A stretch of DNA of 55,207 nt from Flavobacterium psychrophilum. GTDB lineage: Bacteria; Bacteroidota; Bacteroidia; Flavobacteriales; Flavobacteriaceae. The number at the start of each line of letters is the position of its first letter. The first letter of the stretch is position 1. The stretch covers positions 1 to 55,207 of the forward strand of contig CAMCFT010000024.1 of assembly GCA_945874225.1 (NCBI GenBank), in the 5' to 3' direction. The notes under the pieces are model-generated. The model had not been told where the DNA came from and ran no database searches. It worked only from the letters and a program-made list of their open reading frames with translations. The position numbers and the translations under genes were made by a program. Positions 1-9,336 of this stretch are shown piece by piece.

Positions 1-471
1 GGTATTTTTGATGAAAATGGCAATGGTGAAGTTGTTGGCGGAATTGTGGTAATGCGTTATGGTGAAAATGCTGACAAAGTAATCACGGCAGTAAAAGAGA
101 AAATGAAAGAAGTCGAAAAAGGATTGCCCGAAGGAGTTACTTTTAAAACATCTTATGACAGAAGTGAATTGATTGAAAAAGCAATAGAATCAGTCAAAGG
201 AACGCTAATCGAAGAAATGATTGCCGTTTCTATCATTGTATTACTTTTTCTTTTTCATTGGCGAAGCGCTTTAATTATACTCATTCAATTACCTATATCT
301 GTGTCTATTGGCTTTATTTTACTCGAAGCATTTGGTATTTCTTCTAATATTATGTCATTGACGGGTATTGCTTTGGCAATTGGTGTTGTCGTTGATGATG
401 GTATCGTAATGGTAGAGAATGCCTACAGGACAATTTCGGAGAAACAGGAAGAAATGGACAATAATCAGTAA
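1..471 (+). CDS. cusA: CusA/CzcA-type heavy-metal RND efflux pump, middle part (5' end outside window; 3' end frame-broken)
   Basis: The reading frame is open from base 1, so the start lies upstream. The visible 156 codons cover the end of the first periplasmic domain (GGIVVMRYGENAD) and transmembrane segments up to the family signature VVDDGIVMVENA, which lies in TM4 and carries the acidic residues used for proton relay. Products of this family are inner-membrane proton/metal antiporters of about 1030-1050 aa. This frame stops at TAA 469-471 inside the cytoplasmic loop, and the missing remainder of the pump follows in another frame from 483. The downstream partners (TolC, two HMBD adaptors, CopA) point to copper/silver as substrate. 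Confidence 0.85.
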   Translation, partial: GIFDENGNGEVVGGIVVMRYGENADKVITAVKEKMKEVEKGLPEGVTFKTSYDRSELIEKAIESVKGTLIEEMIAVSIIVLLFLFHWRSALIILIQLPISVSIGFILLEAFGISSNIMSLTGIALAIGVVVDDGIVMVENAYRTISEKQEEMDNNQ

Positions 472-482
472 TTGGAAATAAG

Positions 483-2420
483 ATGAAAAATAAAATTAAA
501 AATATATTCAAAAAAGAAAACGATCCACTATCTCCTGAAGATAAGTTGAAGCTTATAGAAAGCTCTTCCAAATTAGTAGGCCCAGGTGTTTTCTACTCAA
601 CAATAATTGTAATTACTTCCTTTTTGCCTGTATTTCTTCTCACGGGGATGGAAGGCAAGTTATTTGGGCCACTAGCTTGGACGAAATCGTTTATACTGAT
701 AGTTGATGCTTTTTTAGCCATTACACTTACACCTGTGCTAATTAGTTTTTTGTTAAAAGGAAAACTTCGCCCAGAAGACAAGAACCCAATTAATAAAAAA
801 TTGGAAAGCATTTACACCCCCATTTTAATTTTTTGTTTAAAATGGAGAAAAACAGTATTGGGCATCAATATCATTGCCTTGCTGATTGGCGTGTTAATGT
901 TTACTCGTTTAGGTTCAGAATTTATGCCTCCTTTAGATGAAGGATCCGTACTGTTTATGCCAGTAACCTTACCTGATGTATCCAACTCCGAAGTAAAGAG
1001 AATCCTCCAAGTTCAGGACAAATTGATAAAATCAATTCCCGAAGTGGCTCACGTTTTGGGAAAAGCAGGAAGAGCCAATACGGCAACCGATAATAGTCCA
1101 ATAAGTATGGTTGAAACAATTATTTTGTTAAAACCACAAGCAGAATGGAGAGAAGACAAAACCAAGAATGATATTATCACGGAAATAAACAACAAACTAC
1201 AAATCCCCGGTGTGACCAATGGTTTTACGCAACCTATCATCAACCGAATCAATATGCTTTCAACAGGAATCAGAACCGATGTGGGAATCAAAATATACGG
1301 TGCAAGTTTAGATACTATCAATGTTTTGGCTCAAAAAATTAAAAAAACATTGGAAGGAACTTCTGGAGTAAAAGATCTGTATGCGGAACCAATAACAGGC
1401 GGTAAATATATTGATATAGAAGCAAAAAGAGACGTTATTGGCAGATACGGACTTTCAATTGATGATATTAATAACGTAGTTGAAGCATCTATTGGTGGTA
1501 TGAAACTTACCACAACTATCGAAGGAAGACAGCGATTTTCTGTAAATGCACGATATGCTCAAGAATACAGAAACAGCATTGAAGCCTTAAAAAAACTGCA
1601 AGTGCAAACAATGGATTTTGGCCCAATACCATTAGAAACTGTTGCCAATGTAAAAATAAGTGATGGTCCTCCAATGATAAACAGTGAAAATGCAATGCTA
1701 CGTGGCACTGTGCTGTTCAACGTTCGGGAACGTGATTTAGGAAGTACTGTAAAAGAGGCACAGAAAAAACTCAATGCAATGATGACTAAAATGCCAAAAG
1801 GATATTATGTGGAATGGAGCGGACAGTGGGAAAATCAAATTAGAGCTAACAAAACATTGAGTTTGATATTACCAATTGTTGTTGTGATTATTTTCCTCAT
1901 ATTATACTTTACTTATCGTTCTATGAAAGAGGCATTGATTACGATGATAACAGTTCCGTTCGCCTTAATTGGTGGTATTTTTATGGTTTATTTTTATGGT
2001 ATTAATTTGTCGGTGGCAGTCGCGGTGGGGTTTATTGCCTTGTTCGGTTTAGCTGTCGAAACGGCGATGCTGATTACCATTTATTTGAACGAAGCAATGA
2101 ACAAAATGGTCGAAAAATACGGCAACAGTTCCGAAACCATCACCGAAGAAATTTTGAGGGAGTACATTATTGATGGTTCTGCCAAAAGGTTGCGACCTAA
2201 ATTAATGACCGTTTCTGTTTCTTTATTTGGATTAATACCCATTCTTTGGGCCACAGGAACCGGAGCCGATGTAATGCTCCCTATTACAGTTCCGCTTATT
2301 GGCGGTACCATTACCTCCACCATTTATGTATTATTAGTAACCCCTGTTGTTTTTGAAATGTCAAAACTACGTGAATTAAAAACAAAAGGTAAAATAGATC
2401 TTATAGATGCAAAACATTAA
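483..2420 (+). CDS. cusA: CusA/CzcA-type RND pump, C-terminal part in a shifted frame
   Basis: These 645 residues continue the pump begun in the preceding frame. The segment around GPGVFYSTIIVITSFLPVFL is the family TM region that follows the cytoplasmic loop; then come LTGMEGKLFGPLAWTKS, the second periplasmic domain (EFMPPLDEGSVLFMP) and a final TM bundle. The ATG at 483 lies 12 bp after the upstream stop. The frame is open only from 465 because of a TAA at 462-464, so a single -1 or +2 event within about 465-471 would restore one pump. It is either a recent frameshift in a variable loop or a true two-chain pump. It overlaps the next gene by 14 bp. Confidence 0.85.
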   Translation: MKNKIKNIFKKENDPLSPEDKLKLIESSSKLVGPGVFYSTIIVITSFLPVFLLTGMEGKLFGPLAWTKSFILIVDAFLAITLTPVLISFLLKGKLRPEDKNPINKKLESIYTPILIFCLKWRKTVLGINIIALLIGVLMFTRLGSEFMPPLDEGSVLFMPVTLPDVSNSEVKRILQVQDKLIKSIPEVAHVLGKAGRANTATDNSPISMVETIILLKPQAEWREDKTKNDIITEINNKLQIPGVTNGFTQPIINRINMLSTGIRTDVGIKIYGASLDTINVLAQKIKKTLEGTSGVKDLYAEPITGGKYIDIEAKRDVIGRYGLSIDDINNVVEASIGGMKLTTTIEGRQRFSVNARYAQEYRNSIEALKKLQVQTMDFGPIPLETVANVKISDGPPMINSENAMLRGTVLFNVRERDLGSTVKEAQKKLNAMMTKMPKGYYVEWSGQWENQIRANKTLSLILPIVVVIIFLILYFTYRSMKEALITMITVPFALIGGIFMVYFYGINLSVAVAVGFIALFGLAVETAMLITIYLNEAMNKMVEKYGNSSETITEEILREYIIDGSAKRLRPKLMTVSVSLFGLIPILWATGTGADVMLPITVPLIGGTITSTIYVLLVTPVVFEMSKLRELKTKGKIDLIDAKH

Positions 2421-3660
2421 ATTTTATATCGTAATAAGTTGTTTGATTTTAAACTTTAGCCATACTAAAGCGCAAACACTTACTTTGGAAAATGTCTTGA
2501 GTACCATCAAGACAAATAATCCACAATTGAAAATGTATGATGCCGATATTCAAAGTATGGATGCAGCGGCAAAAGGTGCTAGAAGTTGGATGGCTCCACA
2601 AGTAGAAACGGGGTTTTTTATGACTCCCTACAATTCCAAAATGTGGAAAGCCAATGAAATGAATCCTGGTATGGGAAATTATATGTTAGGTGTAACCCAA
2701 ATGATTCCAAATGCTTCAAAGCTAAATGCAAATGAAAATTTGATGAAAGCAATGTCTTCAGTCGAGAATGAAAATAAAAATTATACACTGAACCAATTAA
2801 ATGCATTGGCCAAAACCTATTATTACGAATGGATTACCATTAAGAAAAAAATAAAAATAGCCCAAGATAATATTCAGCTTCTAGAGTATATGATTAAAAG
2901 TATGGAAATACGCTATCAGTATAATATGGACAAACTACCGTCTTATTACAAAGCGAAATCCCAATTGGCTACTTTGCAAAGTATGATTGTTATGTTAGAA
3001 AATGATGTGTCACAGCGAAAATATATGCTCAATACTTTAATGGCTCGTAATAAAAATGAGGATTTAGAAATTGATTCCAATTACGAGATTAAAGATTTCA
3101 ATCTCTTCGAAACCGATTTGTCTTCCTACATCAACAACCGTAGCGACATTAAAGCCATTGATAAAACCAAAGATATCAATAAATTAAAAACTGAAGTGGA
3201 AAGAGTGGCAACCAGACCTGAATTTGGTGTGAAATATGACCATATGTTTGCTTTTGGGAATCAGCCACAGCAATTCTCAGTACTGGGAATGATTACCATT
3301 CCGATGTCTTGGTCAACCAAAATGAATAAAGCCAATATGGAAAGTTATCGTATTAAAAACGAAAGTTTGGATTGGCAAAAGCAAATGATTGCCAACGAAG
3401 CAAGCGGAATGATAAAAGGGATGAATGCTGAGTTTTTGAACCTGAAAAAACAATACCAAATTACCCAAGACAACATTATTCCTGCATTGAAACGAAACTA
3501 CGATACGGCTATTTTAGCTTGGCAAAACAATACTGGAGATTTATTCATAGCGTTAGAAGCTTGGGAAGCAATGAATATGACTCAAATCGATGCTTTAGAT
3601 AAATTGAAAAGTATTTTGGTAGCGCAAGTAGAAATTGAAAAACAATTAGAAACCAAATAA
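2407..3660 (+). CDS. TolC-family outer-membrane efflux protein (CusC/CzcC type)
   Basis: The protein is 417 aa with a signal peptide ending near HTKAQ (about residues 1-22), followed by long amphipathic helices and an N-terminal [19 protein letters not shown] stretch typical of TolC-like proteins. Members form the trimeric outer-membrane channel of tripartite metal efflux pumps. It is rich in Met (for example [13 protein letters not shown] and many isolated Met), which fits a copper/silver pathway, although that is inference. It starts inside the last 14 bp of the pump gene and is followed after 2 bp by the adaptor gene, so it is translationally coupled within the operon. Confidence 0.85.
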   Translation: MQNIKFYIVISCLILNFSHTKAQTLTLENVLSTIKTNNPQLKMYDADIQSMDAAAKGARSWMAPQVETGFFMTPYNSKMWKANEMNPGMGNYMLGVTQMIPNASKLNANENLMKAMSSVENENKNYTLNQLNALAKTYYYEWITIKKKIKIAQDNIQLLEYMIKSMEIRYQYNMDKLPSYYKAKSQLATLQSMIVMLENDVSQRKYMLNTLMARNKNEDLEIDSNYEIKDFNLFETDLSSYINNRSDIKAIDKTKDINKLKTEVERVATRPEFGVKYDHMFAFGNQPQQFSVLGMITIPMSWSTKMNKANMESYRIKNESLDWQKQMIANEASGMIKGMNAEFLNLKKQYQITQDNIIPALKRNYDTAILAWQNNTGDLFIALEAWEAMNMTQIDALDKLKSILVAQVEIEKQLETK

Positions 3661-3662
3661 TT

Positions 3663-4910
3663 ATGAACAAGTATATAAAGTATGGTTTAGCCCTTGTTGT
3701 AATTTCCATTATCGGAATTGCAATCTATTTCTTTGCCAAAAAATCAGATAATCATTCAGAAATGGGACATCAAAACGAGGTTTACACTTGTTCGATGCAC
3801 CCAGAAATTATTAGAGATGAACCTGGTAATTGTCCTATTTGTGGAATGACTTTGGTAAAAAAAGTAACAGAGAATAATCCCGTTGACGACAATTCAATCG
3901 ACAATCTTATAAAGCCTACCGACAATTTTATAGTAGGTAATTATCAAACAACAACGGCAATAGACACCACCATAAGCAGTGAAATAAATCTACCGGGAAT
4001 TGTGGAATATGATCCCAATTCATCGGTAAATATTGCAGCTCGAATAAGCGGAAGAATCGAAAAAATGTATGTCAATTATAAATATCAAAAAGTAAATAAA
4101 GGACAAAAACTATTTGATTTATACAGTCCTGAATTACTGACGGAGCAACAAAACTTCATTTATATGGTCATTAATGATGTTGAAAATCCTTCGATTATTG
4201 ATGCATCCAGACAAAAATTGTTGCTTTATGGAATGACTCAAAATCAAATAAATGCGCTGTCTAATTCCAAAAAAATTAACCCGTTAATAACCATTTATAG
4301 TCCTGCTTCTGGTATTATTGACGGTACAGGAACGATGGATAATACAACAAATCCTGTGATGCAAAGTGCGAGTAACAACACTGCAACATTGGATGTGAAA
4401 GAAGGGAGTTATATAAAAAAAGGAGAAGTCATTTTTAAACTATTAAATACGGATAAAGTATGGGGTATATTCAATGTTATCCAAGGATATAATAGTCTAA
4501 TAAAAGCCAATCAATCCATCAGAATTACTTCCGAACTTGACAAAGATGAATTTATGGATGCAAAAATTAATTTTGTCGAAACACAACTAAATACAGCTGA
4601 TAAAACCAACAGAATTCGAGTTTATTTAAATAACAATAAATTGAAATTACCAGTTGGTTTGCGATTGCAAGGCGTTGTGAAAACAAATCCAGTAAATGGA
4701 ATTTGGATTCAAAAACAATCAATGGTAAGCATTGGAAACAAGAAAATAGTTTTCTTAAAAATGGACAATGGCTTTAAGGCATCTACTATAAAGACAGGAA
4801 TTGAAATAGATGATTTTATCCAAATTATTGAGGGCATTTCAGTAAAAGACACCATTGCCAAAAACGCACAATATTTAATTGACAGCGAAAGCTTTATTAA
4901 AACCGAATAA
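3663..4910 (+). CDS. cusB: CusB-type periplasmic adaptor with HMBD metal-binding module
   Basis: A 415-aa membrane-fusion protein with one N-terminal membrane anchor (about residues 7-26), then a heavy-metal-binding module reading [10 protein letters not shown]...CPICGMTL (about residues 40-65), then the barrel-sandwich and beta-barrel regions ([33 protein letters not shown]). Proteins of this family join the RND pump to the outer-membrane channel and pass periplasmic Cu/Ag to the pump. It sits between the TolC gene and a second adaptor with the same module. The two are about equal in size and probably form a heteromeric or alternating adaptor ring; that last point is inference. Confidence 0.85.
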   Translation: MNKYIKYGLALVVISIIGIAIYFFAKKSDNHSEMGHQNEVYTCSMHPEIIRDEPGNCPICGMTLVKKVTENNPVDDNSIDNLIKPTDNFIVGNYQTTTAIDTTISSEINLPGIVEYDPNSSVNIAARISGRIEKMYVNYKYQKVNKGQKLFDLYSPELLTEQQNFIYMVINDVENPSIIDASRQKLLLYGMTQNQINALSNSKKINPLITIYSPASGIIDGTGTMDNTTNPVMQSASNNTATLDVKEGSYIKKGEVIFKLLNTDKVWGIFNVIQGYNSLIKANQSIRITSELDKDEFMDAKINFVETQLNTADKTNRIRVYLNNNKLKLPVGLRLQGVVKTNPVNGIWIQKQSMVSIGNKKIVFLKMDNGFKASTIKTGIEIDDFIQIIEGISVKDTIAKNAQYLIDSESFIKTE

Positions 4911-6130
4911 TGATGAAGACAATAAAAAAAATAAGTGTACTATCAATACTATTTATGGTAATGGTGGCTTGTAATACTAAAGACAAAGAAGACCATAGCA
5001 AACACAATAAGAGTGCAGCAACGACATTTTACACTTGTTCTATGGATCCACAAGTTAAGGAAGATAAACCCGGAAAATGCCCCATTTGTCATATGGAGTT
5101 AACACCAATAAAACAAGATGACACAGAGGCTAATGAAATAATTTTGAGTAAACAGCAAATAAAATTGGGAAATATCACTACTCAAACTATTTCAGAAACT
5201 CAAAGCAGTTTAGAGCAAAATTATACGGGAGTCTTGTCCATTAATCAAGAGAAAATCAAAACCATTTCTGCACGAGCAATGGGACAAATTGAAAAGTTGT
5301 ATTTCAAAACCGTTGGTGATTATGTGGCTAAAAACCAAGCCGTATATCAATTGTATAGCGAAGATATTGCTATTGCTAAACAGGATTATTTCACGGCATA
5401 CAAACAACTATCAATGCCTGGCGATTTTGGAAAGAATGCCCGAAATATGCTCAATGCAGCTAAACAAAAGCTGCTATTCTTTGGTTTAACCAATGCCCAA
5501 ATTGAAAGTTTAAAAACCGGTAAAGAGGTTTCCCCTTATACCATTTTTTATAGCACTGCCAGTGGAACAATATCGGAAATAAGTACCACAGAAGGCAGTT
5601 ATGCAATGGAAGGTTCTAGCATCATTAAATTGGCGGATTTAAACAGTCTTTGGTTAGAAACACAGGTAAACGTAAACTATGCCAAGAATCTAAAAATAGG
5701 ACAAAAAGCCCAAATTACATTTAACGATTTTCCTGACAAAACAATAAATGCGCAAGTCTCTTTTATCAATCCAGAAATAAATCCAGATACTCGTCTGCTT
5801 TTAATTCGATTGGAAATAGCCAACCCTAATTTACAACTAAAACCCGGGATGCAAGCTATGGCAAAATTAACACAATCTAATCTGAAAGGATTATATATCC
5901 CTGTTGATGCAGTTATCAGGGAAGAAAATGCTTCCTATATTTGGGTTGAAAAAAGACTGGGAATATTTGAAAATGTTATGGTAGAAACAGGAATAGAAAC
6001 CAATGGAATGATTGAAATCAAATCCGATTTGGATCCGTCAAAAAAGGTTGTTATTACAGGTGCTTATGCCATAAATAGTGAATATAAATTTCGAAAAGGA
6101 AGTGACCCAATGGAGGGAATGAAAATGTAA
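4910..6130 (+). CDS. second CusB-type adaptor, lipoprotein with HMBD module
   Basis: A 406-aa adaptor with a lipoprotein signal (VMVACN, Cys about residue 21), then a heavy-metal-binding module with the pattern YTCSMDP...CPICHMEL (about residues 41-64). The first His of the usual MHP is replaced by Asp and the Gly of CGM by His. The lipoyl-like domain (ARAMGQIEKLYFKTVGDYV) and beta-barrel follow. The start codon overlaps the stop of the preceding adaptor by one base (TAATG), and a second in-frame ATG follows directly. The C-terminus is Met-rich (DPMEGMKM). It belongs to the Cus operon. Confidence 0.85.
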   Translation: MMKTIKKISVLSILFMVMVACNTKDKEDHSKHNKSAATTFYTCSMDPQVKEDKPGKCPICHMELTPIKQDDTEANEIILSKQQIKLGNITTQTISETQSSLEQNYTGVLSINQEKIKTISARAMGQIEKLYFKTVGDYVAKNQAVYQLYSEDIAIAKQDYFTAYKQLSMPGDFGKNARNMLNAAKQKLLFFGLTNAQIESLKTGKEVSPYTIFYSTASGTISEISTTEGSYAMEGSSIIKLADLNSLWLETQVNVNYAKNLKIGQKAQITFNDFPDKTINAQVSFINPEINPDTRLLLIRLEIANPNLQLKPGMQAMAKLTQSNLKGLYIPVDAVIREENASYIWVEKRLGIFENVMVETGIETNGMIEIKSDLDPSKKVVITGAYAINSEYKFRKGSDPMEGMKM

Positions 6131-6135
6131 AAATT

Positions 6136-8673
6136 ATGACACATACATATACTATTAAGGGAATGACTTGTGATGGTTGTCGCACCAAAGTCGAAAAAAC
6201 ATTGAATGCTGTTGAGGGCATTGAAGCAAAAGTTTCATTGAATCCATCTATAGCTACTATAACAATGGAAAAACACATTCCAATAACGCAGTTGCAAGAA
6301 GCATTATCTGCCGTTGGAAAATACACCATAGAAATGACCAATGGTAAAACACCACAACAAGAATCAACAAATGAAGACACAGTAAAATCTAGTTCTTCTA
6401 TGCATTCTCATAGCGATAAAAAAGAAATCAATGTTCCTGTTACTGCAAGTGGCAAATATTATTGTCCAATGCATTGTGAAGGCGAAAAAGTTTATGACAA
6501 AGCAGGCGACTGTCCTGTATGTGGTATGGATTTAGTAAAAGCTCCAGAGTTGACAGTTAATAAAGCCCTTTATACTTGTCCAATGCATCCCGAAGTAATT
6601 AGTGAAATACCAGGTTCTTGTCCAATTTGTGGAATGGATTTGGTGCCGATGGAACCTAGTGATAGTGAAGACCAAAAAACTTATAAAAATTTAGTCAAGA
6701 AAATGAAAGTGGCAGTAATTTTTACCGTTCCTGTTTTTGCTATCGCAATGATAGAAATGATGCCAAACAACCCATTACTTAAAATAATGGATGCTACAAA
6801 ATGGAATTGGGTACAATTTATTCTGACACTTCCTGTTGTTTTTTATGCGTGTTGGATGTTCTTTGTTCGTGCCTTCAAATCTATTATTACTTGGAATTTG
6901 AATATGTTTACCCTTATCGGTATAGGAACTGGAGTTGCTTTTTTGTTCAGTTTAGTTGGAATGTTTTTTCCTAGTATTTTTCCAAACGAATTTAAAACTG
7001 AAACAGGAGCAGTTTTATTATATTTTGAGGCTACAACAGTAATTTTAACATTGGTATTATTAGGACAATTATTGGAAGCTAAAGCGCACAGTCAAACTAG
7101 CGGTGCCATCAAAGAATTATTAAAACTCGCTCCAACCGAAGCAACTTTGGTTATTGACGGAAGTGATAAAGTAATTTCAATTCACGACATCAAAAAGGGA
7201 GATTTACTACGTGTAAAACCAGGAGACAAAATACCAGTTGATGGAAAAATAAGTGATGGCGAAAGTAGTATTGACGAAGCAATGATTACTGGTGAGCCTA
7301 TTCCAGTTGACAAAAAGAAAGACGACAATGTCATTGCAGGAACTATAAACGGTAACAAATCCTTTATAATGATTGCCGAAAAAGTAGGTTCAGAAACCTT
7401 GCTTTCGCAAATTGTAAAAATGGTAAATGATGCAAGCCGCTCTAAAGCACCGATCCAAAAATTGGTAGATAGTATTGCCAAATATTTTGTGCCAATTGTT
7501 GTAATCATTTCAGTTATTACCTTTTTTGTTTGGGCAAAATTTGGTCCAGAACCCGCATTGGTTTATGGTTTTATAAATGCGATTGCGGTTTTAATTATTG
7601 CGTGTCCTTGTGCATTGGGTTTGGCTACGCCAATGTCAGTAATGGTTGGAGTTGGAAAAGGCGCACAATCGGGAGTTTTGATAAAGAATGCCGAAGCATT
7701 AGAAAATATGAATAAAGTTAATGTTTTAATAACCGACAAAACAGGAACAATAACAGAAGGAAAACCATCGGTAGAGAAGATTTTTGCATCAAACAATAAT
7801 GAGAATGATTTACTTCAAAGTATCGCTTCCTTAAATCAATACAGCGAACATCCATTAGCGCAAGCGGTCGTAAATTTTGCTAAGTCAAAAACCATATCGT
7901 TAATTGAAGTCAAGGATTTTGAAGCCATTGCAGGTAAAGGAGTTATAGGAACAGTTACCGATAAAAAAATAGCATTAGGCAATAAAAAACTAATGGAACA
8001 AGTCAAAGCTATTGTTTCTGATGATTTAGAAAACAAAATTATTGCCGAACAAAAACTTGGAAAAACCGTTTCATACATTGCTGTTGATGGCGTTGCAGTT
8101 GGTTTTGTATCAATTAGCGATGCAATTAAAATATCAAGCGCAGCAGCCATAAAAGAATTAATGAGTCAAGGAGTTGAAGTAATTATGCTTACTGGTGATA
8201 ATGTAAATACTGCCAAAGCAGTTGCTGATGAATTAAACTTATCATCCTACAAAGCAAGTTGTTTACCCGAAGATAAATTGAACGAAATAAAACGTTTACA
8301 ATCCGAAGGAAAAATTGTAGCAATGGCAGGCGATGGTATAAATGATGCACCCGCACTAGCACAAGCCGACATTGGAATTGCTATGGGAACAGGAACTGAT
8401 GTAGCTATTGAGAGTGCTAAAATCACTCTAGTAAAAGGCGATTTGCAAGGTATCGTAAAAGCCAAGAATTTGAGCCACGCTGTAATGCGAAACATCAAAC
8501 AAAACTTGTTTTTTGCTTTCTTCTATAATGTTTTAGGAGTTCCAATTGCAGCGGGAGTTTTGTATCCATTTTTTGGAGTTTTATTATCGCCAATGATTGC
8601 AGCTTTAGCAATGAGTTTTAGCTCGGTTTCTGTAATTGTAAATGCTTTGCGATTGAGAAATTTGAAACTTTAG
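6136..8673 (+). CDS. copA: copper-translocating P1B-type ATPase with HMA plus two HMBD modules
   Basis: An 845-aa P-type ATPase. Residues 1-70 form an HMA domain with GMTCDGC (Cys12, Cys15). Two HMBD modules follow (about residues 108-134, YYCPMH...CPVCGMDL, and about 146-171, YTCPMHP...CPICGMDL). The membrane metal site is Cys490-Pro-Cys492 in IACPCALGLATP, the phosphorylated Asp is Asp534 in DKTGT, and the hinge is GDGINDAPAL. Two TM-helix-end signatures near the C-terminus are also present. This set is diagnostic of Cu(I)/Ag(I) exporters. It lies 5 bp after the second adaptor, so cytoplasmic export and envelope export are probably co-transcribed. Confidence 0.93.
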   Translation: MTHTYTIKGMTCDGCRTKVEKTLNAVEGIEAKVSLNPSIATITMEKHIPITQLQEALSAVGKYTIEMTNGKTPQQESTNEDTVKSSSSMHSHSDKKEINVPVTASGKYYCPMHCEGEKVYDKAGDCPVCGMDLVKAPELTVNKALYTCPMHPEVISEIPGSCPICGMDLVPMEPSDSEDQKTYKNLVKKMKVAVIFTVPVFAIAMIEMMPNNPLLKIMDATKWNWVQFILTLPVVFYACWMFFVRAFKSIITWNLNMFTLIGIGTGVAFLFSLVGMFFPSIFPNEFKTETGAVLLYFEATTVILTLVLLGQLLEAKAHSQTSGAIKELLKLAPTEATLVIDGSDKVISIHDIKKGDLLRVKPGDKIPVDGKISDGESSIDEAMITGEPIPVDKKKDDNVIAGTINGNKSFIMIAEKVGSETLLSQIVKMVNDASRSKAPIQKLVDSIAKYFVPIVVIISVITFFVWAKFGPEPALVYGFINAIAVLIIACPCALGLATPMSVMVGVGKGAQSGVLIKNAEALENMNKVNVLITDKTGTITEGKPSVEKIFASNNNENDLLQSIASLNQYSEHPLAQAVVNFAKSKTISLIEVKDFEAIAGKGVIGTVTDKKIALGNKKLMEQVKAIVSDDLENKIIAEQKLGKTVSYIAVDGVAVGFVSISDAIKISSAAAIKELMSQGVEVIMLTGDNVNTAKAVADELNLSSYKASCLPEDKLNEIKRLQSEGKIVAMAGDGINDAPALAQADIGIAMGTGTDVAIESAKITLVKGDLQGIVKAKNLSHAVMRNIKQNLFFAFFYNVLGVPIAAGVLYPFFGVLLSPMIAALAMSFSSVSVIVNALRLRNLKL

Positions 8674-8687
8674 AAAAATATAAATCA

Positions 8688-8727
8688 GGCAACAGTGATA
8701 CTGAAGACCGGGCAACAGCGTAACTGA
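8688..8727 (+). repeat. tandem imperfect 17-mer between copA and the secreted-protein gene
   Basis: Two 17-base units, ggcaacagtgatactga (8688-8704) and ggcaacagcgtaactga (8711-8727), share 14 positions and start 23 bp apart in the 77-bp gap after copA. They could be a regulator-binding pair or a fossil duplication; neither is shown. Confidence 0.4.
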
Positions 8728-8750
8728 CGAATAATTAAATACAATTTATT

Positions 8751-9227
8751 ATGAAAATTCAAAAATTAATTTCGACAAAAACAATTTCATTATTAACAAT
8801 GTTTTTAATGATTATCTCGTTAAGTGCCAATGCACAAACTAAATCGGATTCCAATCCTACTGAAAAAATTTACATCAATAAAAAGGGTGAAATTTACGAT
8901 CACGGTTGGAACAAATTAGGATTTATTACCAAAGACAATATCGTGAAAGACAACAAAGGCAAAACTGTCTATTTTATCGATGGAAACGGTAATGTTATTG
9001 ATTCTAATGGAAAAAAGATGGGTATGGCTAAAAAGAATGGTTCTTACTACAACATAAAAGGTGAAAACGTGGTTAATATTGGAAAAACACAAGAAGAAAA
9101 ATGCGAAATACTGGATGCAAAAGGTCATAATGTAGGTAGCGTACATAAAAATTACAAACTCCACGCGTGTGCCGCCCATTGCTTATTGTTGGAGAAAAAG
9201 ATGAATGATGAAAAATCAAAAAATTAA
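8751..9227 (+). CDS. small secreted repeat protein, possibly a five-fold beta-flower type
   Basis: A 158-aa protein with a clear signal peptide (about residues 1-28, ending SANAQ). The mature part holds about five short repeats of a beta-hairpin pattern with Gly/Asp turns (KKGEIYDHGWNKLG, DNKGKTVYFIDGNG, SNGKKMGMAKKNG, IKGENVVNIGK, DAKGHNVGSVH). This is the look of the small periplasmic proteins annotated as five-fold beta-flower in Bacteroidota, but I assign that name only tentatively. The C-terminus has Cys and His (HACAAHCLL) that could bind metal. It follows the copper genes, so a role in copper stress is likely but unproven. Confidence 0.7.
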   Translation: MKIQKLISTKTISLLTMFLMIISLSANAQTKSDSNPTEKIYINKKGEIYDHGWNKLGFITKDNIVKDNKGKTVYFIDGNGNVIDSNGKKMGMAKKNGSYYNIKGENVVNIGKTQEEKCEILDAKGHNVGSVHKNYKLHACAAHCLLLEKKMNDEKSKN

Positions 9228-9237
9228 TTTTCTTAAT

Positions 9238-9270
9238 AAATGGTTCGTCCTAAAACGAACCATTTATTTT
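9238..9270 (+). terminator. Rho-independent terminator after the copper operon
   Basis: A perfect 11-bp stem, aaatggttcgt / acgaaccattt (9238-9248 with 9255-9265), with a 6-base loop and a following T-rich tract. It closes the copper operon 11 bp after the last stop codon. Confidence 0.85.
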
Positions 9271-9336
9271 ATACTATAAAATGACTTTCAGTTAATTGTA
9301 AAAACAAATAAGTAATAAGATAGAGCTGTATTAAAA

